From Streptococcus acidominimus (lineage in GTDB: Bacteria; Bacillota; Bacilli; Lactobacillales; Streptococcaceae), in the NCBI RefSeq assembly GCF_001921825.1, contig NZ_MSJL01000007.1, positions 1 through 64,000 of the forward strand: a DNA stretch of 64,000 nt, read 5' to 3'. Below the pieces are notes generated by a model. That model did not search any database, was not told the DNA's origin, and saw only the letters and a program-made list of their open reading frames with translations. Positions within the stretch are counted from its first letter, which is position 1, and the number at the start of each line of letters is the position of its first letter. Positions 28,474-38,010 of the stretch are shown here, one piece after another. The position numbers and the translations under genes are program-made.

Positions 28474-30924
28474 ATGTCAAACATTCAAAACATGTCCCTT
28501 GAGGATATCATGGGAGAGCGCTTTGGGCGCTACTCCAAATACATTATTCAAGAGCGGGCTCTGCCTGACATTCGTGATGGTTTAAAACCTGTACAACGGC
28601 GGATTCTTTATTCTATGAATAAGGACGGCAATACCTTTGATAAATCTTATCGAAAATCAGCCAAATCTGTCGGAAACATCATGGGGAATTTCCACCCGCA
28701 CGGTGACTCGTCTATTTACGACGCTATGGTTCGTATGAGTCAGGACTGGAAAAACCGTGAGATTTTGGTGGAAATGCACGGGAACAACGGGTCCATGGAC
28801 GGGGATCCGCCAGCTGCTATGCGGTATACCGAGGCACGCTTATCTGAAATGGCAGGCTACCTGCTAGAGGATATCGAAAAGAAAACCGTTCCCTTTGCTT
28901 GGAACTTTGACGATACGGAAAAAGAGCCGACTGTCTTGCCTGCCGCCTTTCCCAATCTATTGGTCAATGGGGCGACAGGAATTTCAGCGGGTTATGCGAC
29001 CGATATTCCGCCCCACAATCTCTCTGAAGTTATTGATGCGGTCATCTACATGATTGATCATCCGACGGCGAAGGTGGATAAGCTCATGGAATTTCTACCG
29101 GGACCAGATTTCCCGACAGGAGCTATTATCCAAGGGCGTGATGAAATCAAAAAAGCCTATGAGACAGGGAAAGGGCGCGTGGTTGTACGGTCTAAGACCG
29201 AAATCGAACAGCTAAAAGGTGGCAAGGAACAAATTGTTGTCACAGAAATTCCCTATGAAATTAACAAGTCTGTTCTGGTGAAAAAGATTGATGATGTGCG
29301 GGTCAATAATAAAGTGGCAGGGATTGCAGAAGTTCGAGACGAGTCGGACCGAACGGGCTTGCGGATTGCCATTGAACTCAAAAAAGATGCCAATCGCGAC
29401 TTGATTTTGAACTACCTGTTTAAATATACGGACTTACAGGTCAACTATAATTTCAACATGGTGGCAATCGACCATTTCACTCCGCGACAAGTTGGACTTG
29501 TGCCGATTTTGACTAGCTATATTGCCCACCGCAAAGAGGTTATCTTGGCTCGCAGTCGCTTTGATAAGGAAAAGGCTGAAAAACGCCTCCACATTGTCGA
29601 GGGTTTGATTCGTGTTATCTCGATCTTGGATGAGGTCATTGCGCTGATTCGGGCGAGCGAAAACAAGGCAGATGCCAAGGAAAACCTCAAGGTCAGCTAT
29701 GACTTTACCGAGGAGCAGGCAGAAGCTATCGTGACCTTGCAACTCTACCGCTTGACCAATACAGACGTGGTGGTTCTGGAGGAAGAAGAAGCGGAACTCC
29801 GGGAGAAAATTGCCTATTTGGCGGCGATTATCGGTGATGAACGAACCATGTATAACCTCATGAAAAAAGAACTTCGTGAGGTCAAGAAGAAGTTTGGGAA
29901 TCCGCGGCTCAGTGAACTGCAGGATACAGCCAAGGCTATTGAAATTGATACAGCTAGCCTCGTAGTTGAAGAAGAGACCTATGTCAGCATCACCAAGGCG
30001 GGCTATATCAAGCGCACCAGCCCTCGTTCCTTTGCGGCTTCCACGGTTGAAGAAATCGGCAAGCGTGATGATGATCGCCTCATTTTCATGAGTGCGGCTA
30101 AGACCACCCAACAGCTCTTGATCTTCACCAACCTCGGAAATGTCATTTATCGACCTGTCCATGAATTATCGGACATTAAATGGAAAGAAATTGGGGAACA
30201 TATCAGCCAGACCATTTCTAACTTTGAAGTGAGAGAGGAAATGATCTATGCGGAATTGGTGGATCAATTTGAAGCAGGTGTCTATGTAGCTGCTACTAAA
30301 ATGGGGCAGATTAAGCGTGTTGAACGCAGTGAGTTTAGTCCTTGGCGGACCTATAAGTCCAAGTCTCTCAAGTTTGCCAAATTGAAGAATGACGAGGATC
30401 AAATCGTTATGATAGCGCCTGTTCAGCTGGAAGATGTTATGCTGATCACGAAGAACGGTTATGGGCTTCGCTTTAACAGTGAGGAAGTACCAGTTGTTGG
30501 TGCCAAGGCAGCAGGCGTTAAGGCGATTAACTTAAAAGGTGACGATAGGGTGGTTGCGGCATTTCTCGTCTCAAGCAAGGCCTTCTATCTCTTGACCCAG
30601 CGTGGTGCCCTGAAAAAAGTAGCAGTGGATGACATTCCAGCAACCAGTCGTGCCAACCGTGGTTTACAGGTCTTACGCGAATTAAAGACCAAGCCCCACC
30701 GCGTGTTTGTCGCAGGGATAGTCCAAGGTGAGGCAGTTGATTTTGACTTGTTCCATCAAGTCGAAAAGCTAGAGGAGAGCCAGATCTTAAAAGTGACGTC
30801 AACCTCTGGTCGCGTATATGAAGTAAGCCTTTCGGATCTTTCTTTTTCAGAACGTACCAGCAATGGTAGCTTTATTTCAGACACGATTTCAGACGAAGAA
30901 GTCAAGGATGCCTATATCCTGTAA
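28474..30924 (+). CDS. parC: DNA topoisomerase IV subunit A
   Basis: 816 residues. Breakage-reunion subunit of topoisomerase IV; Tyr118 in MRYTEARL is the catalytic tyrosine. The quinolone-resistance region reads HPHGDSSIYDAM with Ser79 and Asp83 wild type. The C-terminal beta-propeller repeats follow residue about 490. ATG at 28474 with AGGAG 5 bases upstream; a GTG two codons earlier is unlikely. Confidence 0.97.
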   Translation: MSNIQNMSLEDIMGERFGRYSKYIIQERALPDIRDGLKPVQRRILYSMNKDGNTFDKSYRKSAKSVGNIMGNFHPHGDSSIYDAMVRMSQDWKNREILVEMHGNNGSMDGDPPAAMRYTEARLSEMAGYLLEDIEKKTVPFAWNFDDTEKEPTVLPAAFPNLLVNGATGISAGYATDIPPHNLSEVIDAVIYMIDHPTAKVDKLMEFLPGPDFPTGAIIQGRDEIKKAYETGKGRVVVRSKTEIEQLKGGKEQIVVTEIPYEINKSVLVKKIDDVRVNNKVAGIAEVRDESDRTGLRIAIELKKDANRDLILNYLFKYTDLQVNYNFNMVAIDHFTPRQVGLVPILTSYIAHRKEVILARSRFDKEKAEKRLHIVEGLIRVISILDEVIALIRASENKADAKENLKVSYDFTEEQAEAIVTLQLYRLTNTDVVVLEEEEAELREKIAYLAAIIGDERTMYNLMKKELREVKKKFGNPRLSELQDTAKAIEIDTASLVVEEETYVSITKAGYIKRTSPRSFAASTVEEIGKRDDDRLIFMSAAKTTQQLLIFTNLGNVIYRPVHELSDIKWKEIGEHISQTISNFEVREEMIYAELVDQFEAGVYVAATKMGQIKRVERSEFSPWRTYKSKSLKFAKLKNDEDQIVMIAPVQLEDVMLITKNGYGLRFNSEEVPVVGAKAAGVKAINLKGDDRVVAAFLVSSKAFYLLTQRGALKKVAVDDIPATSRANRGLQVLRELKTKPHRVFVAGIVQGEAVDFDLFHQVEKLEESQILKVTSTSGRVYEVSLSDLSFSERTSNGSFISDTISDEEVKDAYIL

Positions 30925-30950
30925 AAATCAGCCTTGTGCTGGTTTTTCTT
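30925..30950 (+). terminator. Terminator after parC
   Basis: AAATCAGC-CTTGT-GCTGGTTTTTC, beginning next to the stop codon. Confidence 0.65.
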
Positions 30951-30957
30951 TCCATTA

Positions 30958-31012
30958 AATTGTCTGAAAATTGAAAAATAATACTTGAAAATATCGAAAA
31001 ATGGTGTACAAT
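30958..31012 (+). promoter_or_regulatory. CodY-box-like site and promoter of ilvE
   Basis: AATTGTCTGAAAATT at 30958-30972 matches the CodY box AATTTTCWGAAAATT at 14 of 15 positions. TTGAAA (30985-30990), 16 bases, TACAAT (31007-31012) with TG before it form the promoter. CodY represses branched-chain amino-acid genes in many Firmicutes when isoleucine is high. Confidence 0.7.
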
Positions 31013-31042
31013 AGTAAGCACATCGTTTAAAAGGAGAAGTCT

Positions 31043-32071
31043 ATGACCGTATCACTTGACTGGGAAAATCTAGGGTTTTCCTATATGAAACTACCCTATC
31101 GTTACGTAGCGACCTATACAGATGGAAAATGGAGTGAGGGCAGTTTGACAGAGGATGCGACCCTCCATCTGTCCGAATCCTCGCCAGCCCTCCACTATGG
31201 CCAGCAAGCCTTTGAGGGGTTGAAAGCCTATCGGACTAAGGATGGGTCTATCCAACTCTTTCGTCCTGATCAAAATGCTGAGCGCCTGCAACGGACTGCT
31301 GACCGCCTCTTGATGCCACGGGTACCGACAGAGATGTTTGTTGAAGCCTGTAAAGCCGTGGCGCGTGTTAATCGCGACTACGTTCCCCCTTATGGAACAG
31401 GAGGAACCCTCTATCTGCGACCGCTCTTGATTGGGGTCGGTGATATTATCGGGGTCAAGCCCGCAGAGGAGTATATTTTTACAGTCTTTGCAATGCCGGT
31501 TGGCAATTATTTCAAGGGAGGACTTGCTCCGACCAATTTCCTCATTCAAGACAAGTATGACCGTGCAGCGCCTCATGGAACCGGGGCAGCCAAGGTCGGT
31601 GGAAACTATGCCGCTTCGCTCTTGCCAGGTCAATATGCCAAGAAAAAAGGTTTTTCTGATGTGATTTATCTTGATCCTGCAACCCACACCAAGATCGAAG
31701 AAGTAGGTTCTGCTAATTTCTTTGGTATTACGAAAAATAAGGAATTTGTCACGCCGATCAGCCCTTCTATTTTGCCTTCTATTACCAAGTATTCCTTGCT
31801 ATACTTAGCGGAACACCGTTTGGGACTGAAAGCTGTTGAACGGGAGGTACTGGTGGATGAATTGCCAGAATTTGTTGAAGCAGGTGCCTGTGGAACTGCG
31901 GCTGTCATTTCTCCAATTGGTGGCGTACAGCACGGTGAGGATTTCCATGTATTTTACAGTGAGACAGAAGTTGGACCGATTACGCGCCGCTTGTATGACG
32001 AATTGACGGGGATCCAATTTGGTGATCTTGAAGCGCCAGAAGGCTGGATTGTAAAAGTAGATGAAAACTAG
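31043..32071 (+). CDS. ilvE: Branched-chain amino-acid aminotransferase
   Basis: 342 residues, class IV PLP aminotransferase. Interconverts leucine, isoleucine and valine with their keto acids. The segment AKVGGNYAASLLPGQ...GFSDVIYLD is typical of BCAT enzymes, with the PLP lysine in KVGGNYAAS. GGAGAAG precedes the ATG. Downstream of parC as in pneumococcus; a CodY-box-like site lies in front. Confidence 0.95.
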   Translation: MTVSLDWENLGFSYMKLPYRYVATYTDGKWSEGSLTEDATLHLSESSPALHYGQQAFEGLKAYRTKDGSIQLFRPDQNAERLQRTADRLLMPRVPTEMFVEACKAVARVNRDYVPPYGTGGTLYLRPLLIGVGDIIGVKPAEEYIFTVFAMPVGNYFKGGLAPTNFLIQDKYDRAAPHGTGAAKVGGNYAASLLPGQYAKKKGFSDVIYLDPATHTKIEEVGSANFFGITKNKEFVTPISPSILPSITKYSLLYLAEHRLGLKAVEREVLVDELPEFVEAGACGTAAVISPIGGVQHGEDFHVFYSETEVGPITRRLYDELTGIQFGDLEAPEGWIVKVDEN

Positions 32072-32072
32072 G

Positions 32073-32099
32073 GCTTGGACTTGCAAGCTCTATTTTTTT
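32073..32099 (+). terminator. Terminator after ilvE
   Basis: GGGCTTG-GACTTG-CAAGCTC followed by TATTTTTTT. Confidence 0.7.
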
Positions 32100-32128
32100 C
32101 GTGTAGAATGGAGGAAGTGAGGTTTGCT

Positions 32129-32362
32129 ATGAGTAAGAAAGATAAAAAAATTGAAATCCAACTAGAAGAAAGCAAGGTACAAGTCAAGGGAGAGCAGTTT
32201 CCTGGTTATACATTAACCATTGGTAAAAAGGTTATCGGTGAGATTGCAGAACTGGCAGAGCATCATTTTGCTGTCGTAAAAAATGGAAATGCAGAGAGTT
32301 TTTATAAAAAGCTCGAAAAAGCTGTCGGAAATGTTATTGAAAATTACAATTTGCACCATTAA
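32129..32362 (+). CDS. DUF2969 family protein
   Basis: 77 residues, small, charged and soluble, starting MSKKDKKIEIQLEESKVQV. Found in lactic acid bacteria; function unknown. I chose ATG 32129 because GTGAGG is 7 bases upstream and the family starts MSKKDKK; an ATG at 32108 is further from any good ribosome site. TAGAAT at 32104 could be a -10 box right in front. Confidence 0.75.
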   Translation: MSKKDKKIEIQLEESKVQVKGEQFPGYTLTIGKKVIGEIAELAEHHFAVVKNGNAESFYKKLEKAVGNVIENYNLHH

Positions 32363-32366
32363 CCTC

Positions 32367-32395
32367 TTGTAATAGTCACTTTTTTATGCTAGAAT
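32367..32395 (+). promoter_or_regulatory. tRNA operon promoter
   Basis: TTGTAA (32367-32372), 17 bases, TAGAAT (32390-32395), 18 bases before tRNA-Tyr. AGTCAC / GTGACT flank the -10 as an inverted repeat. Confidence 0.7.
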
Positions 32396-32413
32396 AGTGA
32401 CTGTTAGTGCTGA

Positions 32414-32494
32414 GGAGAGATAGCGAAGAGGCTAAACGCGGCGGACTGTAAATCCGCTCCTTCGGGTTCGGGGGTTCGAATCCCTCTCTCTCCA
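32414..32494 (+). tRNA. tRNA-Tyr (GTA)
   Basis: Acceptor GGAGAGA pairs with TCTCTCC; anticodon GTA in GACTGTAAATCC; long variable arm CTCCTTCGGGTTC as in class II tRNAs; TTCGAAT T-loop. CCA is not encoded. Confidence 0.95.
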
Positions 32495-32647
32495 TATCCT
32501 AGAGATAGAAAGGATTTTAAATCCTTAGGAAAAAGGTGACTGGTGTAAAGTGTCTACACTCAAGGAAGTCTGTCTGTTTTCCAATGAAGTTCATACCCAA
32601 TGCCTTTCAACCGAGGCTTTGGATAAGGACTTTATCCTATCAATATT

Positions 32648-32718
32648 GGGGTATAGCCAAGCGGTAAGGCAAGGGACTTTGACTCCCTCATGCGTTGGTT
32701 CGAATCCAGCTACCCCAG
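32648..32718 (+). tRNA. tRNA-Gln (TTG)
   Basis: Acceptor TGGGGTA pairs with TACCCCA; anticodon TTG in GACTTTGACTCC; GGTTCGAATCC T-arm; discriminator G. A 150-base spacer without a gene separates it from tRNA-Tyr. Confidence 0.95.
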
Positions 32719-32841
32719 TCAAGGTATTAGGAAGGTTCCCTAATTCGTCAAAGATGCTCTTTTGTTAGTCCTTGCGTGTGCCTTAAATAAAATATATTTT
32801 ATGTTGAGTCGAAAGACTTGATTGTCGGAGGTTTTTTTATA

Positions 32842-34047
32842 ATGAACGAATTTGAAGATTTGTTGAACAGTGTAAATGAAGTTGCACCTGGTGATGTGGT
32901 AACTGCAGAAGTATTGACAGTTGATGCTGGTCAAGCTAATGTAGCTATCGCTGGAACTGGTGTTGAAGGTGTCCTCACTCTTCGTGAGTTGACAAACGAC
33001 CGTGAAGCTGACATCAACGAACTTGTAAAAGTTGGTGAATCGCTTGAATTGCTTGTACTTCGCCAAGTAGTTGGTAAAGATACAGACACTGTTACCTATC
33101 TTGTATCTAAAAAACGTTTAGAAGCACGCAAAGCATGGGACAAACTTGTTGGACGTGAAGGTGAAGTCGTTACTGTTAAAGCAACTCGCGCAGTAAAAGG
33201 TGGACTTTCAGTTGAATTTGAAGGTTTACGTGGATTCATCCCAGCTTCAATGATCGATACTCGCTTCACTCGTAACACTGAACGTTTTGTAGGTCAAGAA
33301 TTTGATGCGAAAATCAAAGAAGTTGATCCAGCAGAAAACCGCTTCATCTTGTCACGTCGTGATGTGGTAGAAGAAGTAGCAGCAGCTGCGCGTCAGGAAG
33401 TATTTAGCAAATTGACTGTTGGTGAAAATGTAACAGGTAAAGTTGCGCGTATCACAAGTTTTGGTGCTTTCATCGACCTCGGTGGTGTAGATGGACTTGT
33501 TCACTTGACAGAATTGTCACATGAACGCAACGTATCACCTAAATCAGTCGTAACAGTTGGTGAAGAAGTGGAAGTAAAAGTACTTGCGCTTGATGAAGAA
33601 GAAGGTCGCGTATCCCTTTCATTGAAAGCGACTACCCCTGGACCATGGGATGGCGTTGAGCAAAAATTAGCTGCTGGTGATGTCATTGAAGGTAAGGTAA
33701 AACGCTTGACTGACTTCGGTGCTTTCGTAGAAGTATTGCCAGGGATTGACGGACTTGTACACATCTCACAAATTTCACACAAACGTGTTGAAAATCCAAA
33801 AGATGCACTTACAGTTGGTCAAGATGTAACAGTTAAAGTTCTTGAAGTAAATGCAGCAGATGAGCGTGTATCCCTTTCAATCAAAGCCTTGGAAGAGCGT
33901 CCAGCTCAAGCTGAAGGCGAAGCGAAAGCTGAAAAACGTGATTCACGTCCACGTCGTCCAAAACGTCAAGAAAAACGTGATTTTGAACTTCCAGAAACTC
34001 AAACTGGATTCTCAATGGCTGACCTTTTCGGCGACATTGAATTGTAA
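32842..34047 (+). CDS. rpsA: 30S ribosomal protein S1
   Basis: 401 residues, the shorter Firmicute form with four S1 RNA-binding repeats (about 14-85, 105-170, 190-262 and 275-345), then a Lys/Arg-rich linker and a tail ending [12 protein letters not shown]. It helps mRNA bind the small subunit, above all messages with weak ribosome sites. ATG at 32842 with GGAGG about 10 bases upstream; the ORF extends 24 bases upstream without a site. Codon usage is that of a highly expressed gene. Confidence 0.95.
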   Translation: MNEFEDLLNSVNEVAPGDVVTAEVLTVDAGQANVAIAGTGVEGVLTLRELTNDREADINELVKVGESLELLVLRQVVGKDTDTVTYLVSKKRLEARKAWDKLVGREGEVVTVKATRAVKGGLSVEFEGLRGFIPASMIDTRFTRNTERFVGQEFDAKIKEVDPAENRFILSRRDVVEEVAAAARQEVFSKLTVGENVTGKVARITSFGAFIDLGGVDGLVHLTELSHERNVSPKSVVTVGEEVEVKVLALDEEEGRVSLSLKATTPGPWDGVEQKLAAGDVIEGKVKRLTDFGAFVEVLPGIDGLVHISQISHKRVENPKDALTVGQDVTVKVLEVNAADERVSLSIKALEERPAQAEGEAKAEKRDSRPRRPKRQEKRDFELPETQTGFSMADLFGDIEL

Positions 34048-34080
34048 TAGATGGCTTGCCCTGCGCAAGTCTTTCTCTTG

Positions 34081-34152
34081 CCGTCCTTAGTGTAATGGAT
34101 ATCACGTAAGATTCCGGTTCTTGAGATGGGGGTTCGATTCCCTCAGGACGGA
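34081..34152 (+). tRNA. tRNA-Arg (CCG)
   Basis: Acceptor CCGTCCT pairs with AGGACGG; anticodon loop TTCCGGT gives CCG; D-arm GTG-TAATGGATAT-CAC; T-loop TTCGATT. CCA is not encoded. Confidence 0.95.
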
Positions 34153-34166
34153 TGATTGAACATGGA

Positions 34167-34192
34167 AAGCCTTGGAACTCAAGGCTTTTTGG
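34167..34192 (+). terminator. Terminator after tRNA-Arg
   Basis: AAGCCTTG-GAACT-CAAGGCTT followed by TTTGG. Confidence 0.8.
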
Positions 34193-34217
34193 CTTATGTA
34201 GGAGGAAAAGGCGAAGT

Positions 34218-35246
34218 ATGCTACATTTTGAAAATGACTATAACAAGGGTGCGCACCCAGCGATACTAGAGGCTCTAGTAGTAAGTAACAACATAGGCTT
34301 ACCTGGCTATGGTACAGATGAATATAGCCGTCGTGCCGTTGAGGAAATTCGCCGAGCTATCTCCTGTCCACAAGCAGAGGTTAGCTTTTTGACAGGAGGT
34401 ACTCAAACCAATCAAGTGGTGATTGCTGCCATGCTGGCTTCCTATGAGGGAGTGATCGCTGCGGATACAGGTCACATTGCTGTACATGAGGCAGGTGCTA
34501 TTGAGTATTCTGGTCACAAGGTCTTGACCTTACCACACAAGGAGGGGAAACTAGAGGCCAGTGCTGTCCGTCACTTCTTGGAGACTTTCTATGCAGATGC
34601 TACTCATGAGCACATGGTCTTTCCAGGCATGGTATACATCTCCCACCCAACAGAATACGGAACCCTTTATAGCAAGCAGGAGTTGTCTGATTTAGCAAGA
34701 GTTTGCAAGGACTATCAGATTCCCCTCTTCTTAGATGGTGCGCGTCTGGGATATGCTCTGGCTGCTCGGACGACAGATCTTGATTTACCCGCGATTGCGG
34801 AATTGGTAGATGTCTTTTATATCGGTGGAACCAAGATGGGAGCGCTCATGGGAGAAGCAGTTGTCTTTACCAAGTCCAATCAACCCAAGCATTTTATGAC
34901 CATTGTGAAACAACACGGCGCCCTCTTGGCTAAGGGGCGTCTGACGGGCATCCAATTTGATTGTTTCTTTACAGATGATTTGTACCTGCGGCTAGGAGCG
35001 CATGCGATTGAAATGGCAGAGCAGCTAGTCGCATTGCTAGAAGAAAAAGGTTATCGCTTCTATCTCAAATCCCCTACGAACCAACAGTTTTTATTGGTCA
35101 CAGATGGGGAGTTAGAAAAGCTGGATCAGGCGGGTGTCTGCTATGGACTTTGGGACAAGTACGATGAGACCTATACGATTATCCGTCTAGCAACCAGCTG
35201 GTCAACCAGTCAAGAAGACATCAATGCTCTGGCTCAATTCTTGTAA
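34218..35246 (+). CDS. Threonine aldolase family protein (low-specificity)
   Basis: 342 residues, PLP fold type I. Splits L-threonine or allo-threonine to glycine and acetaldehyde. The start MLHFENDYNKGAHPAIL, the segment NIGLPGYGTDEYS and the PLP lysine in FYIGGTKMGALMG define the family; Asp in PLFLDGARLGYA holds the pyridine nitrogen. ATG 34218 lies about 12 bases after AGGAGG; an upstream in-frame ATG at 34152 falls in the tRNA end and is rejected. Confidence 0.9.
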   Translation: MLHFENDYNKGAHPAILEALVVSNNIGLPGYGTDEYSRRAVEEIRRAISCPQAEVSFLTGGTQTNQVVIAAMLASYEGVIAADTGHIAVHEAGAIEYSGHKVLTLPHKEGKLEASAVRHFLETFYADATHEHMVFPGMVYISHPTEYGTLYSKQELSDLARVCKDYQIPLFLDGARLGYALAARTTDLDLPAIAELVDVFYIGGTKMGALMGEAVVFTKSNQPKHFMTIVKQHGALLAKGRLTGIQFDCFFTDDLYLRLGAHAIEMAEQLVALLEEKGYRFYLKSPTNQQFLLVTDGELEKLDQAGVCYGLWDKYDETYTIIRLATSWSTSQEDINALAQFL

Positions 35247-35306
35247 TCGAGAGAATAGAAGCTCTGTTGTACCAATATTTTTCCAACCCTCCCTCCTAAA
35301 ATTTGA

Positions 35307-35451
35307 TATAATGGAAAATAAGCGAATAAAGGAGCTGTATCTGTAAGCAGTTTAAACGGGAATGACTAGATTTCCTTTTTAGGTGCTTAGCTTGAAGAAG
35401 GCTTGATCACGTGTCATTTTGATGTTTGAAGACTATAAAAGAGGATAGAAA
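35307..35451 (+). promoter_or_regulatory. Promoter and long leader of the cysteine desulfurase-thiI unit
   Basis: TGATATAAT (-10 at 35307-35312) is followed by about 130 untranslated bases. The leader contains GGGAATGACTAGATTTCC followed by TTTTTAGG, a short terminator-like hairpin, and ends in GAGGATAGAAA before the ATG. I do not recognise a known riboswitch. Confidence 0.4.
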
Positions 35452-36594
35452 ATGATTTATTTAGATAATGCGGCAACGACCCGTCCGTATCCTGAGGTAG
35501 TTGCCACCTATACCGAAGTAGCGACCAAGATTTGGGGGAATCCGTCAAGTCTGCATCGTCTTGGTAGTCAGGCAAGTCGCATCTTGCAGGCTTCTAGGGC
35601 GCAAATTGCAGATCTTCTAGGTGTTCTACCACAGGAGATTTTTTTCACCTCTGGTGGGACTGAAGGAGATAACTGGGTCATCAAGGGAGTTGCCTTTGAG
35701 AAACTACAATTTGGTCAGCATATTATTGTCTCGGATATTGAACATCCGGCAGTTAAAGAATCAGCGCTCTGGCTTGCGACACAGGGGTTTGATGTCGATT
35801 TTGCACCGGTTGATCGGCAGGGCTTTATTGATGTTGAGCAATTAGCAGCTTTGTTACGACCAGATACGACCTTGGTATCGGTTATGGCAGTCAATAATGA
35901 GATTGGCGCCATTCAGCCTATCCATGCCATTTCCGATTTGTTGAAAGATAGACCCACTATTTCTTTCCATGTGGACGGCGTTCAGGCACTAACTAAGATC
36001 TCCACAGCCGACTATCTGACAGACCGTGTTGATTTTGCAACCTTTTCCAGTCACAAATTCCATGGTGTTCGAGGTGTCGGGTTTACCTATATCAAAAGCG
36101 GTAAGAAGATCACGCCACTTTTGGGAGGAGGCGGTCAGGAAGCAGACAAGCGTTCAACGACTGAAAATCTGGCAGGGATTGCAGCAACGGCTAAGGCTCT
36201 TCGCATGGCGATGGAGCGCCAGACAGATTTTATCAAGAAAACCAGTCAGATGAAGCAGGTCTTGATCCAAGGATTAAGTGCCTATAAGGACATCACTATT
36301 TTTTCAGGTCAAGACCAATTTGCGCCCCATATTCTGACCTTTGGTCTAAAAGGTGTCCGAGGTGAGGTCTTGCTACACGCCTTTGAGGAGTACGATATTT
36401 ACGTCTCAACGACATCGGCCTGCTCATCCAAGGCAGGAAAGCCAGCTGGGACGCTCTTATCCATGGGAGTTCAGCCTCAATTAGCGACTAGCGCTATTCG
36501 CATGAGTTTGGACTTGGAAAATGATATGGGGCAAATCGAGCAGGCACTCACAACCTTTAAGCTCATCTATGAACAAACGAAGAAAGTAAGATAG
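35452..36594 (+). CDS. Cysteine desulfurase (IscS/NifS type)
   Basis: 380 residues. Takes sulfur from cysteine and passes it as a persulfide, here most likely to ThiI encoded next for tRNA 4-thiouridine. Start MIYLDNAATTRPYPEV is the family N-terminus; the PLP lysine is in TFSSHKFHGVRG; the catalytic Cys is in STTSACSSKAGKPAGT. Downstream thiI is 9 bases away. Confidence 0.93.
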   Translation: MIYLDNAATTRPYPEVVATYTEVATKIWGNPSSLHRLGSQASRILQASRAQIADLLGVLPQEIFFTSGGTEGDNWVIKGVAFEKLQFGQHIIVSDIEHPAVKESALWLATQGFDVDFAPVDRQGFIDVEQLAALLRPDTTLVSVMAVNNEIGAIQPIHAISDLLKDRPTISFHVDGVQALTKISTADYLTDRVDFATFSSHKFHGVRGVGFTYIKSGKKITPLLGGGGQEADKRSTTENLAGIAATAKALRMAMERQTDFIKKTSQMKQVLIQGLSAYKDITIFSGQDQFAPHILTFGLKGVRGEVLLHAFEEYDIYVSTTSACSSKAGKPAGTLLSMGVQPQLATSAIRMSLDLENDMGQIEQALTTFKLIYEQTKKVR

Positions 36595-36603
36595 AAAGAA
36601 GAT

Positions 36604-37818
36604 ATGCAGTATTCAGAAATTATGATTCGTTATGGTGAATTGTCCACCAAGGGTAAGAACCGGATGCGATTTATCACTAAACTCCGGACGAATATCCAAG
36701 ATGTCTTGTCCATTTATCCTGCAGTAAAAGTCATGGCAGACCGCGATCGCGCCCATGTCTATCTCCATGGGACGGACTATAAGCCCGTAGCTGAAAGCCT
36801 CAAGCAGATTTTTGGGATTCAAAATTTTTCTCCCTCCTATAAGATTGAGAAATCTGTTCCAGCCTTGATTGCGGCAGTCCAAGCAATCATGCTGGACATC
36901 TATCAAGAAGGTATGACCTTTAAGGTATCCAGTAAGCGAAGCGATCATGATTTTGAGCTGGATAGCCGTGAACTCAATCAAACCTTGGGCAATGCTGTTT
37001 TTGAGGCTATTCCAACAGTTCAGGTCAAGATGAAGGCACCCGATATTGACTTGCGGGTGGAAATTCGGAAAGAGGCAGCCTATATCTCTTACGAAACCAT
37101 TCGTGGGGCAGGAGGACTTCCTGTTGGGACTTCTGGCAAGGGGATGCTTATGCTCTCTGGTGGTATCGATTCACCAGTGGCGGGCTATTTAGCTTTGAAA
37201 CGTGGTGTGGATATTGAAGCAGTGCATTTTGCTAGCCCTCCTTACACCAGTCCTGGTGCCCTTAAAAAAGCTCAGGATCTAACCCGTAAATTAACCAAGT
37301 TCGGTGGCAATATTCAGTTTATCGAGGTTCCTTTTACCGAAATTCAAGAGGAAATCAAGGCCAAAGCACCCGAAGCCTATCTCATGACCCTGACGCGCCG
37401 CTTCATGATGCGGATTACCGATCGCATTCGCAAGGAACGTGGGGGACTGGTGATTATCAACGGTGAAAGTTTGGGGCAGGTAGCGAGTCAGACCTTGGAA
37501 AGCATGCAGGCTATTAACGCAGTAACCAACACCCCTGTTATCCGTCCCGTTGTCACTATGGACAAGCTAGAAATCATTGACATTGCTGAGAAAATTGATA
37601 CTTTTGAAATTTCTATTCAGCCCTTTGAAGATTGCTGTACGATTTTTGCGCCCGACCGTCCCAAAACCAATCCGAAGATTAAAAATGTCGAGCAGTATGA
37701 AAGCCGCTTAGATGTAGAAGGACTGGTCAAGCGAGCTGTCAGTGGTATCATGGTGACAGAAATCACCCCACAGGCAGAACAAGACGAAGTGGATGAATGG
37801 ATCTCCGATTTATTGTAG
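36604..37818 (+). CDS. thiI: tRNA 4-thiouridine synthase ThiI
   Basis: 404 residues. NFLD and THUMP RNA-binding domains occupy about 1-165; the PP-loop ATP pyrophosphatase motif [13 protein letters not shown] is near 182-194. There is no C-terminal rhodanese domain, as usual in Gram-positives, so sulfur comes straight from the desulfurase encoded upstream. Cys in [12 protein letters not shown] is in the position used for sulfur handling. Confidence 0.95.
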   Translation: MQYSEIMIRYGELSTKGKNRMRFITKLRTNIQDVLSIYPAVKVMADRDRAHVYLHGTDYKPVAESLKQIFGIQNFSPSYKIEKSVPALIAAVQAIMLDIYQEGMTFKVSSKRSDHDFELDSRELNQTLGNAVFEAIPTVQVKMKAPDIDLRVEIRKEAAYISYETIRGAGGLPVGTSGKGMLMLSGGIDSPVAGYLALKRGVDIEAVHFASPPYTSPGALKKAQDLTRKLTKFGGNIQFIEVPFTEIQEEIKAKAPEAYLMTLTRRFMMRITDRIRKERGGLVIINGESLGQVASQTLESMQAINAVTNTPVIRPVVTMDKLEIIDIAEKIDTFEISIQPFEDCCTIFAPDRPKTNPKIKNVEQYESRLDVEGLVKRAVSGIMVTEITPQAEQDEVDEWISDLL

Positions 37819-37977
37819 GTCACCAATCGACTAAGAACATGTCCTAGTGGCGCTTGCGCTGTTGTTATCAACCTTATCATACTGCTGTCTAAATCCCACC
37901 TGACTGCGCCTACTATGGTATCTTTTAGCAAGACGCCACTCCCGGTTTCTTTCTTTGCCAGTATCCCCTCCTAATGG

Positions 37978-37983
37978 TATAAT
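37978..37983 (+). promoter_or_regulatory. Extended -10 before the VOC gene
   Basis: TGGTATAAT, 28 bases before the ATG, which has TGGAGG in front. The 150 bases upstream hold no gene. Confidence 0.6.
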
Positions 37984-38010
37984 AGCTTATCACGATTTTG
38001 GAGGTTCCTC

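Noticed and set aside
29434-30162. 242-codon open frame on the minus strand inside parC
   Set aside because: No ribosome site or promoter, fully antisense to a well-conserved topoisomerase gene; a codon-bias shadow.
22440-30924. Fluoroquinolone resistance mutations in parE/parC
   Set aside because: ParC Ser79 and Asp83 and ParE Asp435 and Pro454 are wild type.
32550-32768. 72-codon ORF covering tRNA-Gln
   Set aside because: Overlaps a clear tRNA gene; no ribosome site.
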